Positions 26,748-36,416 of a DNA stretch of 64,000 bases are shown one piece after another; within the stretch, counting starts at the first letter, position 1; every line of letters starts with the position of its first letter. This DNA is from Mycolicibacterium peregrinum (GTDB lineage: Bacteria; Actinomycetota; Actinomycetes; Mycobacteriales; Mycobacteriaceae), in contig NZ_LQPP01000035.1 in NCBI RefSeq assembly GCF_002102345.1, positions 1 to 64,000 of the forward strand, written 5' to 3'. Made by a program: the position numbers and the translations under genes. The notes under the pieces are model-generated. The model had not been told where the DNA came from and made no database searches. It saw only the letters and a list, made by a program, of their open reading frames with translations.

Positions 26748-27396
26748 AGATCAACGCGCTGGTCGCCACCACCACGGCCGCCGCAGCGATCACCGGCGCA
26801 ACCGTGAACTGCGACACCGTCCCGCCGAGCACCGCACCGACACACATCGTCAGCACCACGCCGTAACGGAGCTTCTCGCGGTCCCCGGTACCGCCCGCCA
26901 GCCTGCTGTCGAACCCGAGGCCGACGATCGTCTGCGTCAGCACCGTGGTGCTCAGCTCCTGGATACCAAACTGTCGCGCGGTCGCGTTCTGGATCCCGAA
27001 AGTCATCGCCAGAACGATCAGGATGAGTTTCCGGTTGTCGTCGTAAGCCAGCACTCCCGTTCCGCAGAGGACCGAAAGCACGGTCAGCAGAACGACTTCC
27101 ACACCCAACGCAGTTGTCAGCCAATTCCGCACGTGGCTGTCGAGATGGCGCCGCAGCCGCCCGCCCACCACTGTGCCCAGGACGAACCCCATGAACGCGA
27201 CCAACGCACCCGTCACATCCACGCCCGAGTGCGGCACGAACCAGAACCCGAGGAAGATCACGTTTCCGGTCATGTTGGCGACGAACACGTGACCCAGCAC
27301 CAGCACACTGACCGCATCGACGACCCCGGTCGCGAACGTCAACAACAACAGGGCCACGACGGTTGATCGCTGTGTCACCGGTGAGGCGATGGCCAT
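26710..27396 (-). CDS. DUF1275 (YoaK-like) membrane protein
   Basis: A 228-aa integral membrane protein with about six helices. Its N-terminal segment GVVDAVSVLVLGHVFVANMTGNVIFLG is the DUF1275 signature. FGIQNATARQFGIQELSTTVLTQTIVGLG is the second conserved block. The transport substrate is unknown. It lies 16 bases before the mce1 operon's last gene start region and is on the same strand, but the gap and unrelated function argue against co-transcription. Confidence 0.88.
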   Translation of the reverse strand: MAIASPVTQRSTVVALLLLTFATGVVDAVSVLVLGHVFVANMTGNVIFLGFWFVPHSGVDVTGALVAFMGFVLGTVVGGRLRRHLDSHVRNWLTTALGVEVVLLTVLSVLCGTGVLAYDDNRKLILIVLAMTFGIQNATARQFGIQELSTTVLTQTIVGLGFDSRLAGGTGDREKLRYGVVLTMCVGAVLGGTVSQFTVAPVIAAAAVVVATSALIFKFGPAPAENAR

Positions 27397-27412
27397 GCCT
27401 ACATCCTCGCCG

Positions 27413-28354
27413 CTACAGCTGAGGAGACAAGTCCAATTGGGTCAACGTGGGCATCTGGGTGATGCGCCAATCACCGTCGGTGCGCTGCAACATCAGGCGG
27501 AACGACAGATACCGCAGCGACGGAACGTTTTTGGTGACCGGACTGGTCGACACCGTGTTGGTGTAGACGATCGCGGTGGCCTCATCGCGCCCGATCGTCT
27601 CCACCGCGGTGCCCATCACCTCGGTGTTGTTGGTGACCTGCGCCTGCTTGTTGGTGGGCACGAGGGTATCGATGAATTGCCGATATTGGGTCGCGAAGTC
27701 GTTGGACAGGTACTTCTCGGCTCGATCGGGCAGAGTCTCGATGTTGTCCGGGTTGTAGGTCCACAACGTGGTGATGGCATCGGCCGACGTCCGCGCCACC
27801 TGAAGCTTGGTGGCCACCAAGGCCCGGTCGGCCAAGTAGGGCTGCAGCATGGCACCGCCGAACGCCCCGGCCACCACGAACAGCACCGCAGCACCTGCGG
27901 CGACGTACGTCAGCCGCTTACCGGCCTCACGGTGCGGAACCAGGACCTCGCCCTCGGCCGGTTCAGTGTCGGCACCGTCCTCGGCCGGCTCAGCATCGAC
28001 AGCATCGATGCCAACTTCGGTGTCGGACTCCCCCGTCGGTTCAGGTGCAACGTCGGCTTCAGGTTCTGACTCGGCCTCGGCCTCGGCATCACCTTCGGAC
28101 TCGGTCGCCGCCTTGCGGCGCGACTTCCCCGTCGGGGTCCGACGTTCCGGAGCCGGCTCGGCCGTGGCTGCATCATCCGCGTCGTCGTCGGCGGCGGCGG
28201 CTTCGGCGGCGTCCTCGGATTCAGTCACGGAGTCCGAGACCGACTCCTCGACCACCGCTTCGGCACGGCGACGCCGACCGAAACGCATTCTGCGGCGCGG
28301 CTTGTCAGGCTCGCCGGTGGTCAGATCACCTGAATCAGCTGGCTGATCTTCCAC
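27413..28354 (-). CDS. mam1D: Mce-associated membrane protein (Rv0178-like, Mam1D)
   Basis: A 313-aa protein, last gene of the mce1 operon. GTG at 28354 has SD AAGGA 4-8 bases upstream and overlaps the previous gene by 34 bases. A basic patch (RRRMRFGRRRRAE) is followed by about 100 acidic, Ala/Glu/Asp-rich residues, then one TM helix (YVAAGAAVLFVVAGAFGGAML) and a NTF2-like Mce-associated domain ending in DWRITQMPTLTQLD. Mam proteins are thought to stabilise Mce complexes. M. tuberculosis Rv0178 is about 244 aa, so the charged N-terminus is longer here. Confidence 0.85.
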   Translation of the reverse strand: MEDQPADSGDLTTGEPDKPRRRMRFGRRRRAEAVVEESVSDSVTESEDAAEAAAADDDADDAATAEPAPERRTPTGKSRRKAATESEGDAEAEAESEPEADVAPEPTGESDTEVGIDAVDAEPAEDGADTEPAEGEVLVPHREAGKRLTYVAAGAAVLFVVAGAFGGAMLQPYLADRALVATKLQVARTSADAITTLWTYNPDNIETLPDRAEKYLSNDFATQYRQFIDTLVPTNKQAQVTNNTEVMGTAVETIGRDEATAIVYTNTVSTSPVTKNVPSLRYLSFRLMLQRTDGDWRITQMPTLTQLDLSPQL

Positions 28355-28881
28355 TGCTGTCCTTCCCAAATCGTCGTCGCAATCCAGCGGCTACCGCTTT
28401 CGATCACGGACTTGCCGTCCGGAGATCGTGTGCTGATCTTGGTCGCGACCAGCACGTCGGCACTGCCGTTGTCGTTCCATCTCTGAATGCCCGCATCGAG
28501 CACCGCGCCCTCGGTCGGTTCCGCGCGCGCCACCTGAACGACAATCTCGTTCTGCTTCTCCTGGAACATCTTTCGGAAATCGCCGGTGGCCTGCTCTTTG
28601 ATGCGATCGGCGTAGTCGTTGGCGTGGAACGGATCCAGCGTCGTATAGACCGTCATGAACTCGCGCACGTAATCGAGCGCCCCGGCACTCTTGATCTCGG
28701 CACGGCGATCGGATTCGTGACGCACCAGGATCAGGCTGCTGCCCACGATGGCCGCAGCGATGAGCAGGGCGGAGAGCACCCCGACGATCGGCAGACCCCA
28801 GCGGATGGGTTCCTTGGGCTCCTTCGGCTCTACCGCGAAGTAGTCAACTTGACCCGGTTCGATCCGGCGACGCGGGCTCAC
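28321..28881 (-). CDS. mam1C: Mce-associated membrane protein (Rv0177-like, Mam1C)
   Basis: A 186-aa single-pass protein (Rv0177 is 184 aa). The TM helix LPIVGVLSALLIAAAIVGSSLIL is at about 38-60. The extracytoplasmic domain is NTF2-like and ends WEGQQWKISQLIQVI. GTG at 28881 overlaps the RDD-Mam gene stop by GTGA. Confidence 0.87.
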   Translation of the reverse strand: MSPRRRIEPGQVDYFAVEPKEPKEPIRWGLPIVGVLSALLIAAAIVGSSLILVRHESDRRAEIKSAGALDYVREFMTVYTTLDPFHANDYADRIKEQATGDFRKMFQEKQNEIVVQVARAEPTEGAVLDAGIQRWNDNGSADVLVATKISTRSPDGKSVIESGSRWIATTIWEGQQWKISQLIQVI

Positions 28882-29855
28882 TGTCCGCCTCCGCTCAGTA
28901 CCGGCCGCTTGAGCACCGTCAGGTTGTCGACCAGCCAATGGTCGTCCGACTTCTTGAACTCCACCCGCACCGTCGCGGTGATGAACTTCAACTCCTGCGG
29001 ATTGGTGCCGCGTTGGCCCTGCAGCGCCACCAGCATGGTTGCCGCATCCTTCGTCACGCCTGGTAGCACCGCACTGCTCACGGCCCAGTAGTCGTTGGTC
29101 GTCGGCCCGGCTCTACGCACCGCTTCCTGCTGGGCAACCAGCTGCTGGCGATAGTTGTCGGTGGTCAGCGCCTGTGCCTTGCTGAAATCCGCGTCGACGG
29201 AATCCACCCCGTAGCTGAGGAGTTCCTCGACGATGCGCGGCCCCTGCTCGGCTATCTGCGCGCGGGACTGATCCACGGCCCGGTCCTGCCGGTACACCAG
29301 CAGATATCCCAGCCCCACAGCGATCCCGCTGAGCAGCGCGAGCGTCAGCAACATCGCTCCGACGCGGCGACGGACATCGGACTGCGGCCGGTCGACGCGA
29401 CGCACCTCGGTGCGGGTCAGCAGATCGGCGAACGTCCGGTGCCGCGAATCCCACAGCGGCCACAGCCAGCCCACGAACACCGCCGCGGTGTCCAGCAGAT
29501 GCGCGAGATCTCGCAGCAGCAGCCGCCCCAGACCGGCATCGCCGGCCGAGGACACCACCCGGATGCCGAACACCGATCGGCCCGGGCTCCAGCCGGTCAA
29601 CGCCGGCAACAGAATGCGATTCACACAAGAAACTGCCACCAGCAGGACCAGCCCGCCCGCGTATACCGCCCACCACAACCACTTGCCCAAGTCCGTGCCC
29701 TGGGCGACCAGCGTCGCCGTCACGATAAAACCGGCGGGCGCCAGCACATCGATGGCGAACGCCCCGGCGCGCGCCGGCCACGTCGCCAACCGCACCCCGT
29801 CCCTTCCGGCGCCCTCGGCGGCCACCGGTCCGGCGTTGTCCAGCACAGCGGTCAC
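28878..29855 (-). CDS. mam1B: RDD domain fused to Mce-associated protein (Rv0176-like, Mam1B)
   Basis: A 325-aa protein (Rv0176 is 322 aa). Residues about 20-155 are an RDD domain with three helices: WPARAGAFAIDVLAPAGF, SVFGIRVVSS and RHRTFADLLTRTEV. Residues 160-320 hold a further TM helix and an NTF2-like Mce-associated domain ending VDNLTVLKRPVL. GTG at 29855 overlaps the upstream gene stop by GTGA. The RDD part may anchor or fold the complex in the membrane. Confidence 0.88.
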   Translation of the reverse strand: MTAVLDNAGPVAAEGAGRDGVRLATWPARAGAFAIDVLAPAGFIVTATLVAQGTDLGKWLWWAVYAGGLVLLVAVSCVNRILLPALTGWSPGRSVFGIRVVSSAGDAGLGRLLLRDLAHLLDTAAVFVGWLWPLWDSRHRTFADLLTRTEVRRVDRPQSDVRRRVGAMLLTLALLSGIAVGLGYLLVYRQDRAVDQSRAQIAEQGPRIVEELLSYGVDSVDADFSKAQALTTDNYRQQLVAQQEAVRRAGPTTNDYWAVSSAVLPGVTKDAATMLVALQGQRGTNPQELKFITATVRVEFKKSDDHWLVDNLTVLKRPVLSGGGQ

Positions 29856-30496
29856 GACGACGTGACCTGGTCGAGCCGCGCGACCTTGTAGTTGCCGTCC
29901 TCGGCGCGGGCCATCTTCACCCGCAGCCGATAACCCTGCTCTTCATCGGACTTCTCGCTGTTGGTGACCAGCACCCGCACCGCGACCAGCAGGTCCATCG
30001 ACCCGTCGTCGTTGTGCTTCTCCACGGCAGCCCGCAGATCCGAAACCTTCACCTGCACGTTGGCGGCCTGATAGGCGTCGAGCAGCATGCCGCTGTAGAG
30101 GCCGGCCTGCGCACCGAAGTCACCGGTCGCACATTCGATGATCTTGGTCTGGGCCTCGATCATCGCCTGGGTGTTGGGGGCCTGCGTGGCGGTCACGCAG
30201 TCCTTGGCCGCCTGCAGGGCCTCGGCCTCGTCGCCGGCGATCCGTTCACTGTCCTGATGCGCGCGCAGTGCCAGGTAGCCACCGACACCGGCGGCCCCGG
30301 CCAAGACCAGCAGCCCGGCGAGGATCGCCGCCATCCAGCCCCGCCCAAGCCGGGAAGGCCGCGCTGCGGCCTCCTCGGCGTCCGTGGCTGAGATCGGATC
30401 AGTGATCTCGGTGACGGCCTCCGCTTGCGGTTCGGTGGTGTGAGGGTCCTGCTGGTCGGTGAGGTTCAGCTGGCTGGTGCCAGCATCTCCTTCCAT
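29852..30496 (-). CDS. mam1A: Mce-associated membrane protein (Rv0175-like, Mam1A)
   Basis: A 214-aa protein (Rv0175 is 213 aa). Acidic cytoplasmic N-terminus to about 45, TM helix WMAAILAGLLVLAGAAGVGGYLAL at about 54-77, and an extracytoplasmic domain with two cysteines (DCVTATQAP, IECATGDFG) that could form a disulfide. The start overlaps the end of mce1F by 31 bases. Confidence 0.88.
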   Translation of the reverse strand: MEGDAGTSQLNLTDQQDPHTTEPQAEAVTEITDPISATDAEEAAARPSRLGRGWMAAILAGLLVLAGAAGVGGYLALRAHQDSERIAGDEAEALQAAKDCVTATQAPNTQAMIEAQTKIIECATGDFGAQAGLYSGMLLDAYQAANVQVKVSDLRAAVEKHNDDGSMDLLVAVRVLVTNSEKSDEEQGYRLRVKMARAEDGNYKVARLDQVTSS

Positions 30497-32022
30497 CCGT
30501 CATCTCCTGGTTTATTCGAGTTGGTGACGGAGTACTTCACACCGCCGGGACCGACCACCTCGCCGCTGGACGGGCTATAGGTAGCGGTCGAACCTGCTGC
30601 CGGAGTGTAGATGCAGGGGTTCGGCTGCTGTCCACTACAACTCACATTGCCACCCCGAGGCGCGGTCAGCGGGTCGCTGCGCATCGCCGTGGATTCCGGT
30701 GGTGGAAGCTGACTTGCCGGCAACGGGTTCATCCCATTATTCACCGACGGCGCGGGGATGACCCGGCCCGGATCGACCGGCTGATCGCAGCGCGCGGCCG
30801 GGGCCGGGCAGTTGCGGATCTGGTTCGGGTCGCCGTACCACGGGTTGGTGCCCAACGGCTGGTAGGGCTCGTTGCTGCGGCATTCCGCGGGCGAGGCGGC
30901 CCGCTTGCCGGGCACGTCGGCGCACGGATAGTTACGCGCACCGCGCACCGCGTTGGGCGCGTCCTTGGGGATCTTGCAGTACAGGCCCGACGGCAGCGGC
31001 GCCGTCGACGTATCCGCAGGCGAACGCCACTCCGACGCGGGCAGGAACCCGGTCAGGCACGGCGGCGGCATGTTGATACCGAGGCCGAAGTGCAGCAGAC
31101 CCTTGGGCGCGAAGATCGTCGCGGTCTGGGCCACGGCGCCACCCTGAGGCAACGCCACCAACACCTGCTCGACGTTCTTGTTGTAGCGCTTGAGCATGTC
31201 GATGACGATTTCCAGGTTCGCCAGCGTCTGCGGCAGGGACTCCTGGACATCACTGAACACCGAGTTCAGCTGATCCGCCGTCGGTGCCGCCTGCTGGATG
31301 CCGCTGCGCAACGCCGCGTCGTTCTGCGCGCTCTGCGCCGCCAGCGTGTTCAGGTTCTTGGCCCACCGCGAGATCGCGTCGCCCGAGTTCACCTGGCTGT
31401 CGATGATCGGCCCGGAGTTCTCGACGATGTCGTTGACCGGACCGATGTTGTCCTTGAAGTCACTGGCAATCGCCTGGGTGGAGTCGACGAGGCGCTGCAG
31501 TGACGGGCCGAGGCCACCGACGGCCTGAGCCGTCTCGTCGAGCAGTGTCGCAATCTTCTCCTTCGGCAACGCCGCCAGACCACGCTGGGCGGCGTCGAGC
31601 GACGGACCCACCTCGGCGGGCACGGTGCCCTTCTCGATGGTGTCGCCGTCGCGGAAGTACTTCCCTTGACTGCCACCCTCGGACACCAGGTCGATGAACT
31701 GCTCACCGACCGCCGACACCGAGTGCACGTTGGCACTGGCGTCCAGCGGCACCCGGTACTGGTTGTAGATGTTCATCCGGACATGGGCGCCCTGTTCGGT
31801 GGGCTCGACGGAGGTGACCTTGCCGATCGTCGTTCCGCGATAGGTGACGTTGGCCGTCGCGTACAAGCCGCCCGAGTTCGGGAGGTTGGCGTTCAGGTTG
31901 TACATCCCGACCCCGGCCCACGTCGGCAATCGCAGGTAGAACAGTGCGAGCACGACCAGAGCGATCGCCGTCAGCACGGTGAACAGAACGAGCTGCATCT
32001 TGATGAAGCGGGTCAGCAACAT
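30466..32022 (-). CDS. mce1F: Mce1F, MCE-domain substrate-binding subunit
   Basis: A 518-aa Mce protein (515 in M. tuberculosis). TM helix at about residues 9-29, then the MCE domain (about 40-115, with VTYRGTTIGKVTSVEP and SAVGEQFIDLVS). A long helical region reaches about 320, forming part of the hydrophobic tunnel. The C-terminus is cysteine- and proline-rich, with about eight cysteines likely in disulfides. Mce1 hexamers (A-F) carry fatty acids across the envelope to YrbE1AB. It starts 3 bases after the mce1E stop. Confidence 0.93.
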   Translation of the reverse strand: MLLTRFIKMQLVLFTVLTAIALVVLALFYLRLPTWAGVGMYNLNANLPNSGGLYATANVTYRGTTIGKVTSVEPTEQGAHVRMNIYNQYRVPLDASANVHSVSAVGEQFIDLVSEGGSQGKYFRDGDTIEKGTVPAEVGPSLDAAQRGLAALPKEKIATLLDETAQAVGGLGPSLQRLVDSTQAIASDFKDNIGPVNDIVENSGPIIDSQVNSGDAISRWAKNLNTLAAQSAQNDAALRSGIQQAAPTADQLNSVFSDVQESLPQTLANLEIVIDMLKRYNKNVEQVLVALPQGGAVAQTATIFAPKGLLHFGLGINMPPPCLTGFLPASEWRSPADTSTAPLPSGLYCKIPKDAPNAVRGARNYPCADVPGKRAASPAECRSNEPYQPLGTNPWYGDPNQIRNCPAPAARCDQPVDPGRVIPAPSVNNGMNPLPASQLPPPESTAMRSDPLTAPRGGNVSCSGQQPNPCIYTPAAGSTATYSPSSGEVVGPGGVKYSVTNSNKPGDDGWKEMLAPAS

Positions 32023-32025
32023 GTC

Positions 32026-33192
32026 TCACTCCCCCCTTTCCACAAGCGGGCCACCAGGTGCATCGTGCGGGTTCGGCGTGAACCGGACGTCCGGGATCAT
32101 CGTCGCCGGATCGCGGCCCCACGCCTGCTCCAGTGCCCGGAGCATGCCCGAGACACCGGTGCCGGACAGGAACGCGTTGTCCACCGAGCTCAACGTCAGG
32201 TCGATGGTCAGCGACACGTTGATGTAGTCGCCACGCACGGCCTTCGGGATGTTCTCGATGTTGAACGGCACCGTCAGGATCAGCTTGAGCGCTTCCACCA
32301 GGTACGGAGCCGACCGCGCCAGCTGCTTGAGCGGACGCTGCAGGTTCTGCAGGTTGGTGTGCAGATTCGCGTTGCTGTTCGACAACGTGTCGTCGGCAGC
32401 CTTGGACAGCCGGCCCAGCGACGTCACCGCATCGGCGAACAGGTCACGCGTGTCGGCGAAATGCTGAATCAGCGGCGGGAATTCGGTCAGCACCCGGTCC
32501 AACGTGTCGTTGCGCGCCGCGACGATGTTCAACAGCCGGTTGGTCGAATCGATCGCCCGGGTGATGTCGTTGCGCTGCTGGTTGAGCTCATCGGTGAACG
32601 TGTCGAGCCGGCCCAGGAAGTCCCGGATCTGATCGGCGCGACCGTTGAGGATGTTGAACACCTCGGTCTGGATGGTCTCGATGTTCGGGATACCGCCACC
32701 GGTCAGGATGCCCGAGATGCCGGCCAGCGTCCGCTCGATCGTCGGATAGGCCGACGAATGCTCCAGCGGGATCGTGTCGCCGTCGCGCAGCTTTTCCTCG
32801 GACGGCTTCTCCGGCGGATTGAGCTCGACGTGCTGCGAACCCAGCAAGCTGGTCTGGCCGATCTTGGCCTCGGTGTTCTTCGGCAGCACGATGCCCGGCT
32901 CCAGGTCGATCGTCAGCGTCGGAGTCCAGTTGATCAGCTCGATCTTGCGGACCCGGCCCACGAACACGTCGCGCACCCGCACCCGGCTGTTGGCGTTGAG
33001 CGCCAACGTCTCCGGCATTTGCACGTAGACCGTGGTGCGGCCGGACTCTGTGCCCGGCCCACCCGGCAGCGGCACGTTGGCCACACCGCGCCACTGCCCA
33101 CACGAAGTGAGGATCAGCGCGGACGCCGACAACACCGCGGCGCGGCGCCCGACGGAACGCCACTTACGTGTCTTCATCGTCCCCTTCATCAC
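32026..33192 (-). CDS. mce1E: Mce1E lipoprotein (LprK), MCE-domain subunit
   Basis: A 388-aa Mce protein and the only one with a lipobox: ALILTSCGQW, lipidated Cys about residue 32. The MCE domain contains VRVRDVFVGRVRKIE and TSLLGSQHVELN. The helical domain continues to about 330 and the tail is short. GTG at 33192 overlaps the mce1D stop (GTGATG). It anchors one corner of the Mce1 hexamer in the membrane by lipidation. Confidence 0.93.
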   Translation of the reverse strand: MMKGTMKTRKWRSVGRRAAVLSASALILTSCGQWRGVANVPLPGGPGTESGRTTVYVQMPETLALNANSRVRVRDVFVGRVRKIELINWTPTLTIDLEPGIVLPKNTEAKIGQTSLLGSQHVELNPPEKPSEEKLRDGDTIPLEHSSAYPTIERTLAGISGILTGGGIPNIETIQTEVFNILNGRADQIRDFLGRLDTFTDELNQQRNDITRAIDSTNRLLNIVAARNDTLDRVLTEFPPLIQHFADTRDLFADAVTSLGRLSKAADDTLSNSNANLHTNLQNLQRPLKQLARSAPYLVEALKLILTVPFNIENIPKAVRGDYINVSLTIDLTLSSVDNAFLSGTGVSGMLRALEQAWGRDPATMIPDVRFTPNPHDAPGGPLVERGE

Positions 33193-34829
33193 GGCTGCCC
33201 TCCGACCTCAGCAGGCAGGGCCGGTCCGGCGGGAGCCGGGCCAGGTGCCGGAGCGGCCGGTGCGGGACCCGACATCGGATCACCCGGGATCACCCCCGGC
33301 GCGGGCGCCGGCGGCGGTCCGGGCTGCGGGTACCACGGCGGCGGCAACGGATTGCGCTCGTCGTACGAGTTCGGCGGTCCGGGCAGGTTGCCTCCCGGAG
33401 GAGCGCCGAATGCCGGCGGGGCCGGCGGGGCCACGATGTCCGGGCCACCCATCAACTCGGACAACGACTCCGGCGTCAGCATCTGCTGAGTGGCCGGCTG
33501 CACCTGCACGCCCTGCATGCCCGGCGCCACGGTCCAGCCCGGCTCATGGTTGCCGTGCGAGAACAAGGTGTCGCGCGACCAGATACCTGGAACGGTGGTG
33601 TCCTTGTATCCGCCGGGCGGCTGCAGACGCGGTTCCGAGTAGGAGATCTGCTTGGGCAGCGTCATCGCGGTGTTGGCCAGGTTCTGGCCGAACGGCAGGA
33701 AGTTGAACTTGATCGCGTCCAGGATCGGCGCCAGGTACTGCGCACACAGCTCGGCCGAATCCTGGTACCCCAACCGGCTGCCCGCCTGAATCGAACTGCA
33801 GATGAACTGCAGCGGGTTGGAGAAGTTGGTCAGACCCGGCAGAACCGGCAGAGTCACGATGCCACCCTGGTTGGGCGAGACGATGTTGAGCACGTTGGCC
33901 GCCAGGTTCGGGTAGGTGTGCAGACCCGTCTCCAGACCATTGCGCGGTTCCGGCTGCAGGATCGCCGTCGTCGCCTCCGACAAGTTGTTGATGTCGTGCG
34001 TCAGCACGCCACCGTTCTTGTCCAGGAAGTCACGGGTGGTCTTGAGCACCTTGTTGAGGTCCTGCAGGGCCGTCGCCAACTCCTGGTCGGTGTTCGTGAA
34101 CGAGTTGGTGAACTGAGCCAGATCGTTGTTCAGCGCCACGAACTGCTGATCGCTCTTGTGCAGGGCATTGACGAACAACGCCAGGCTCTTGACCACCTGG
34201 AAGAAGTCGCCGCGGCCCTGGTTGAGCGTGGTCAGCGCCTCCGACAACCCGTTGAGGGTGCGGTTGAGCTGGTCACCCTTGCCCTGGAAGCCATCGGCGA
34301 AGGAGTCGATGACGTCGCCGAACGGGCCCTTGGGCTGCGCCGCGGTCGGGCCGAGTTCGTCGAGCAGGCGGGTGATCTGGTTGCGCAACTCGTCGTACTC
34401 GACCGGGATCTGGGTGTTCTCGATCGGGATCACCGCGTTGTTCTGCAACCGCGGCCCACCCGTGTAGGGCGGGGACAACTGGATGACGCGCGAGGCCACC
34501 AGGCTCGGGTTCAGCACAGACGCCGTGACGTTCTCGGCCACCTTGTACTTGTTGTTGACGTGGAAGACGACCTTCATCTTGTCGCCGTCGGTCTCGATGC
34601 TGTCGATCGCACCGACCTTGACGCCCATGATGAGGACCTTGTCACCGGGGTACAGCGCGAGCACCTCGGGGAAGTACGCGGTGACCGTGGTGTTGGTCAT
34701 CTTCTTGTACAGGTTCAGGCCGAAGTAACCCAGCACCAGGGCTGCTGCCACCGCCAACGCACCGACGATGACAGCTGCCCGGGAAGCCTTGGGCAACTTG
34801 ATGTTTCGAACGTTAAATACTGTTGACAT
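33189..34829 (-). CDS. mce1D: Mce1D, MCE-domain subunit
   Basis: A 546-aa Mce protein. TM helix AAVIVGALAVAAALVLGYFGL at about 18-38, MCE domain about 45-125 (KVLIMGVKVGAIDSIETDGD), long helical part, then a proline-rich tail of about 100 residues with repeated PAPAP and GPPP motifs. The tail probably reaches toward the outer envelope. It starts 9 bases after mce1C ends. Confidence 0.92.
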   Translation of the reverse strand: MSTVFNVRNIKLPKASRAAVIVGALAVAAALVLGYFGLNLYKKMTNTTVTAYFPEVLALYPGDKVLIMGVKVGAIDSIETDGDKMKVVFHVNNKYKVAENVTASVLNPSLVASRVIQLSPPYTGGPRLQNNAVIPIENTQIPVEYDELRNQITRLLDELGPTAAQPKGPFGDVIDSFADGFQGKGDQLNRTLNGLSEALTTLNQGRGDFFQVVKSLALFVNALHKSDQQFVALNNDLAQFTNSFTNTDQELATALQDLNKVLKTTRDFLDKNGGVLTHDINNLSEATTAILQPEPRNGLETGLHTYPNLAANVLNIVSPNQGGIVTLPVLPGLTNFSNPLQFICSSIQAGSRLGYQDSAELCAQYLAPILDAIKFNFLPFGQNLANTAMTLPKQISYSEPRLQPPGGYKDTTVPGIWSRDTLFSHGNHEPGWTVAPGMQGVQVQPATQQMLTPESLSELMGGPDIVAPPAPPAFGAPPGGNLPGPPNSYDERNPLPPPWYPQPGPPPAPAPGVIPGDPMSGPAPAAPAPGPAPAGPALPAEVGGQP

Positions 34830-34838
34830 AGCTGCGGC

Positions 34839-36416
34839 CTATCCCTGCGACCCGGGCGGAAGGAACGGCGGATTACCCGGTAGCGGCGGTGTGCCCGCCG
34901 GTCCGGCGTCCGGCCCCGGTCCCGGCGGTGCCGGAGGAGCGTTCACCGGCGCCGGGTGCGGCGCGTAACCCGGGATGGGTCCGGGCGCCACGGGGATCGG
35001 GGCGATCGGAACGGTGCGGGCTCCCGGCGGACCGGGCGCCAGCTCGACCGGTGCACCCGGCTGATCCGGCGGCATGTCTCCGGGGATGGCCGCGCTGGGC
35101 ACACCCGGCGAATGCGCGACGCCGTCAGGATTCGGCGCCGAGGTCGCCACGTCCGGCGGGCCGTAATTGGGTCCGAACGGGTTGTCCCCGAACGGTCCCA
35201 CGGTGGCGCCCGCACACGGCAGCGGGTTACCCGGGCTCGGGATCCCGGCCGCGGTCGGCGTGTAGGAGCACGGCGATCCGGGCGGCACGGCGGGTCCCGG
35301 ATGCTCCGGGGTGCCTTCCAGCGGCGTCGGGGCCGGCGGCGGGGCGCCGTTCTCGAAGCGCTTGCCATTCGGATCCGGGAAGCGGAACGCGGGCAGGCCG
35401 GCGTTACGCCAGAACTCCTCGGGATCGATGCCGCGCTTCTTGAACGCGGAATCGACGAACGGCTGCAGGATCTGCGGCGGGATCAGGTTGACGAGCATCA
35501 CCTTGAAGTACGGGCCCGAGGCCAGTGCCTCCGCCAGTGAGGTGATGAACTTGCCTGCAATAGTGAGGGTGTCGGCCAGATCCTGCTTACGCTCGACCAG
35601 CAGGTCGCTGACGGTACGCAACTGCTCCAGCACGTGGTTGAGGTTCGGGTTGTCGTTGATCAGACCCTCGACCTCACGCGACACCGTCGACACCCGCTCC
35701 AGCAGCATGCTGACGGCCTGGCCACGTTCGTTGACCGCGGCCAGCAGGGTCTGTGCGTTCACCAACAGCTGGTTGACCTGCGTGCTGCGGTCACCGAGCA
35801 CCGTGGCGATCTTGTTGGCATTCGCCAGCAGCTTCTTGACGTCCTCGTCGCGCTTACCGATGGTCTCGGAGAACTTGGCCACCCCGTCCAGCGCGGCGCT
35901 CAGGTGCGGCGAGGTCTGATCGACCGTCTCCGACAACACGTTCAGCGATTCCTTGACGGACGCCGTATCCCAGCCCGACGCATTGCGCGTGACATCGAGG
36001 AACGCGTCGTAGATCTGATACGGCGTCGTCGTCTGCCCCAGCGGCAGCATCCCGCGCGGGGGCAGCGTCTGGCTGCCGCGCGGCTGGATCTCGATGTTCT
36101 TACGACCCAGGATCGTGTCGGTACGGATCGCCGCACGGCTCTCGGTACCGATCGTCTTCCCACCCAGGGTGTAGCCGATCTCGACCTTGTCGCCGTTGAT
36201 GTCCATGCTCTTGACGGTGCCGACATCCATACCCGCGATGCGCACCTTGTCGCCCAGGTTCAGGCCTCCGGTATCGGAGAACTGGCCGTAGTACGTGGGG
36301 ACGGCGAACAGCATCGGCACGCTCGTCAGCGTCGAACCGACGCCGATCACCAGCGCCACCACCACAACGCCCATGAGGCCTTTGCGGAAGCGGTCGGAAC
36401 CTTGCAGTGTCCTCAT
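34839..36416 (-). CDS. mce1C: Mce1C, MCE-domain subunit
   Basis: A 525-aa Mce protein. ATG at 36416 (MRTLQGSDRFRKG) overlaps the mce1B stop by ATGA and is preferred over GTG at 36428. TM helix LMGVVVVALVIGVGSTL, MCE domain with KVRIAGMDVGTVKSMDINGD, helical domain to about 320, and a proline/glycine-rich tail of nearly 190 residues containing two cysteines. Confidence 0.92.
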   Translation of the reverse strand: MRTLQGSDRFRKGLMGVVVVALVIGVGSTLTSVPMLFAVPTYYGQFSDTGGLNLGDKVRIAGMDVGTVKSMDINGDKVEIGYTLGGKTIGTESRAAIRTDTILGRKNIEIQPRGSQTLPPRGMLPLGQTTTPYQIYDAFLDVTRNASGWDTASVKESLNVLSETVDQTSPHLSAALDGVAKFSETIGKRDEDVKKLLANANKIATVLGDRSTQVNQLLVNAQTLLAAVNERGQAVSMLLERVSTVSREVEGLINDNPNLNHVLEQLRTVSDLLVERKQDLADTLTIAGKFITSLAEALASGPYFKVMLVNLIPPQILQPFVDSAFKKRGIDPEEFWRNAGLPAFRFPDPNGKRFENGAPPPAPTPLEGTPEHPGPAVPPGSPCSYTPTAAGIPSPGNPLPCAGATVGPFGDNPFGPNYGPPDVATSAPNPDGVAHSPGVPSAAIPGDMPPDQPGAPVELAPGPPGARTVPIAPIPVAPGPIPGYAPHPAPVNAPPAPPGPGPDAGPAGTPPLPGNPPFLPPGSQG

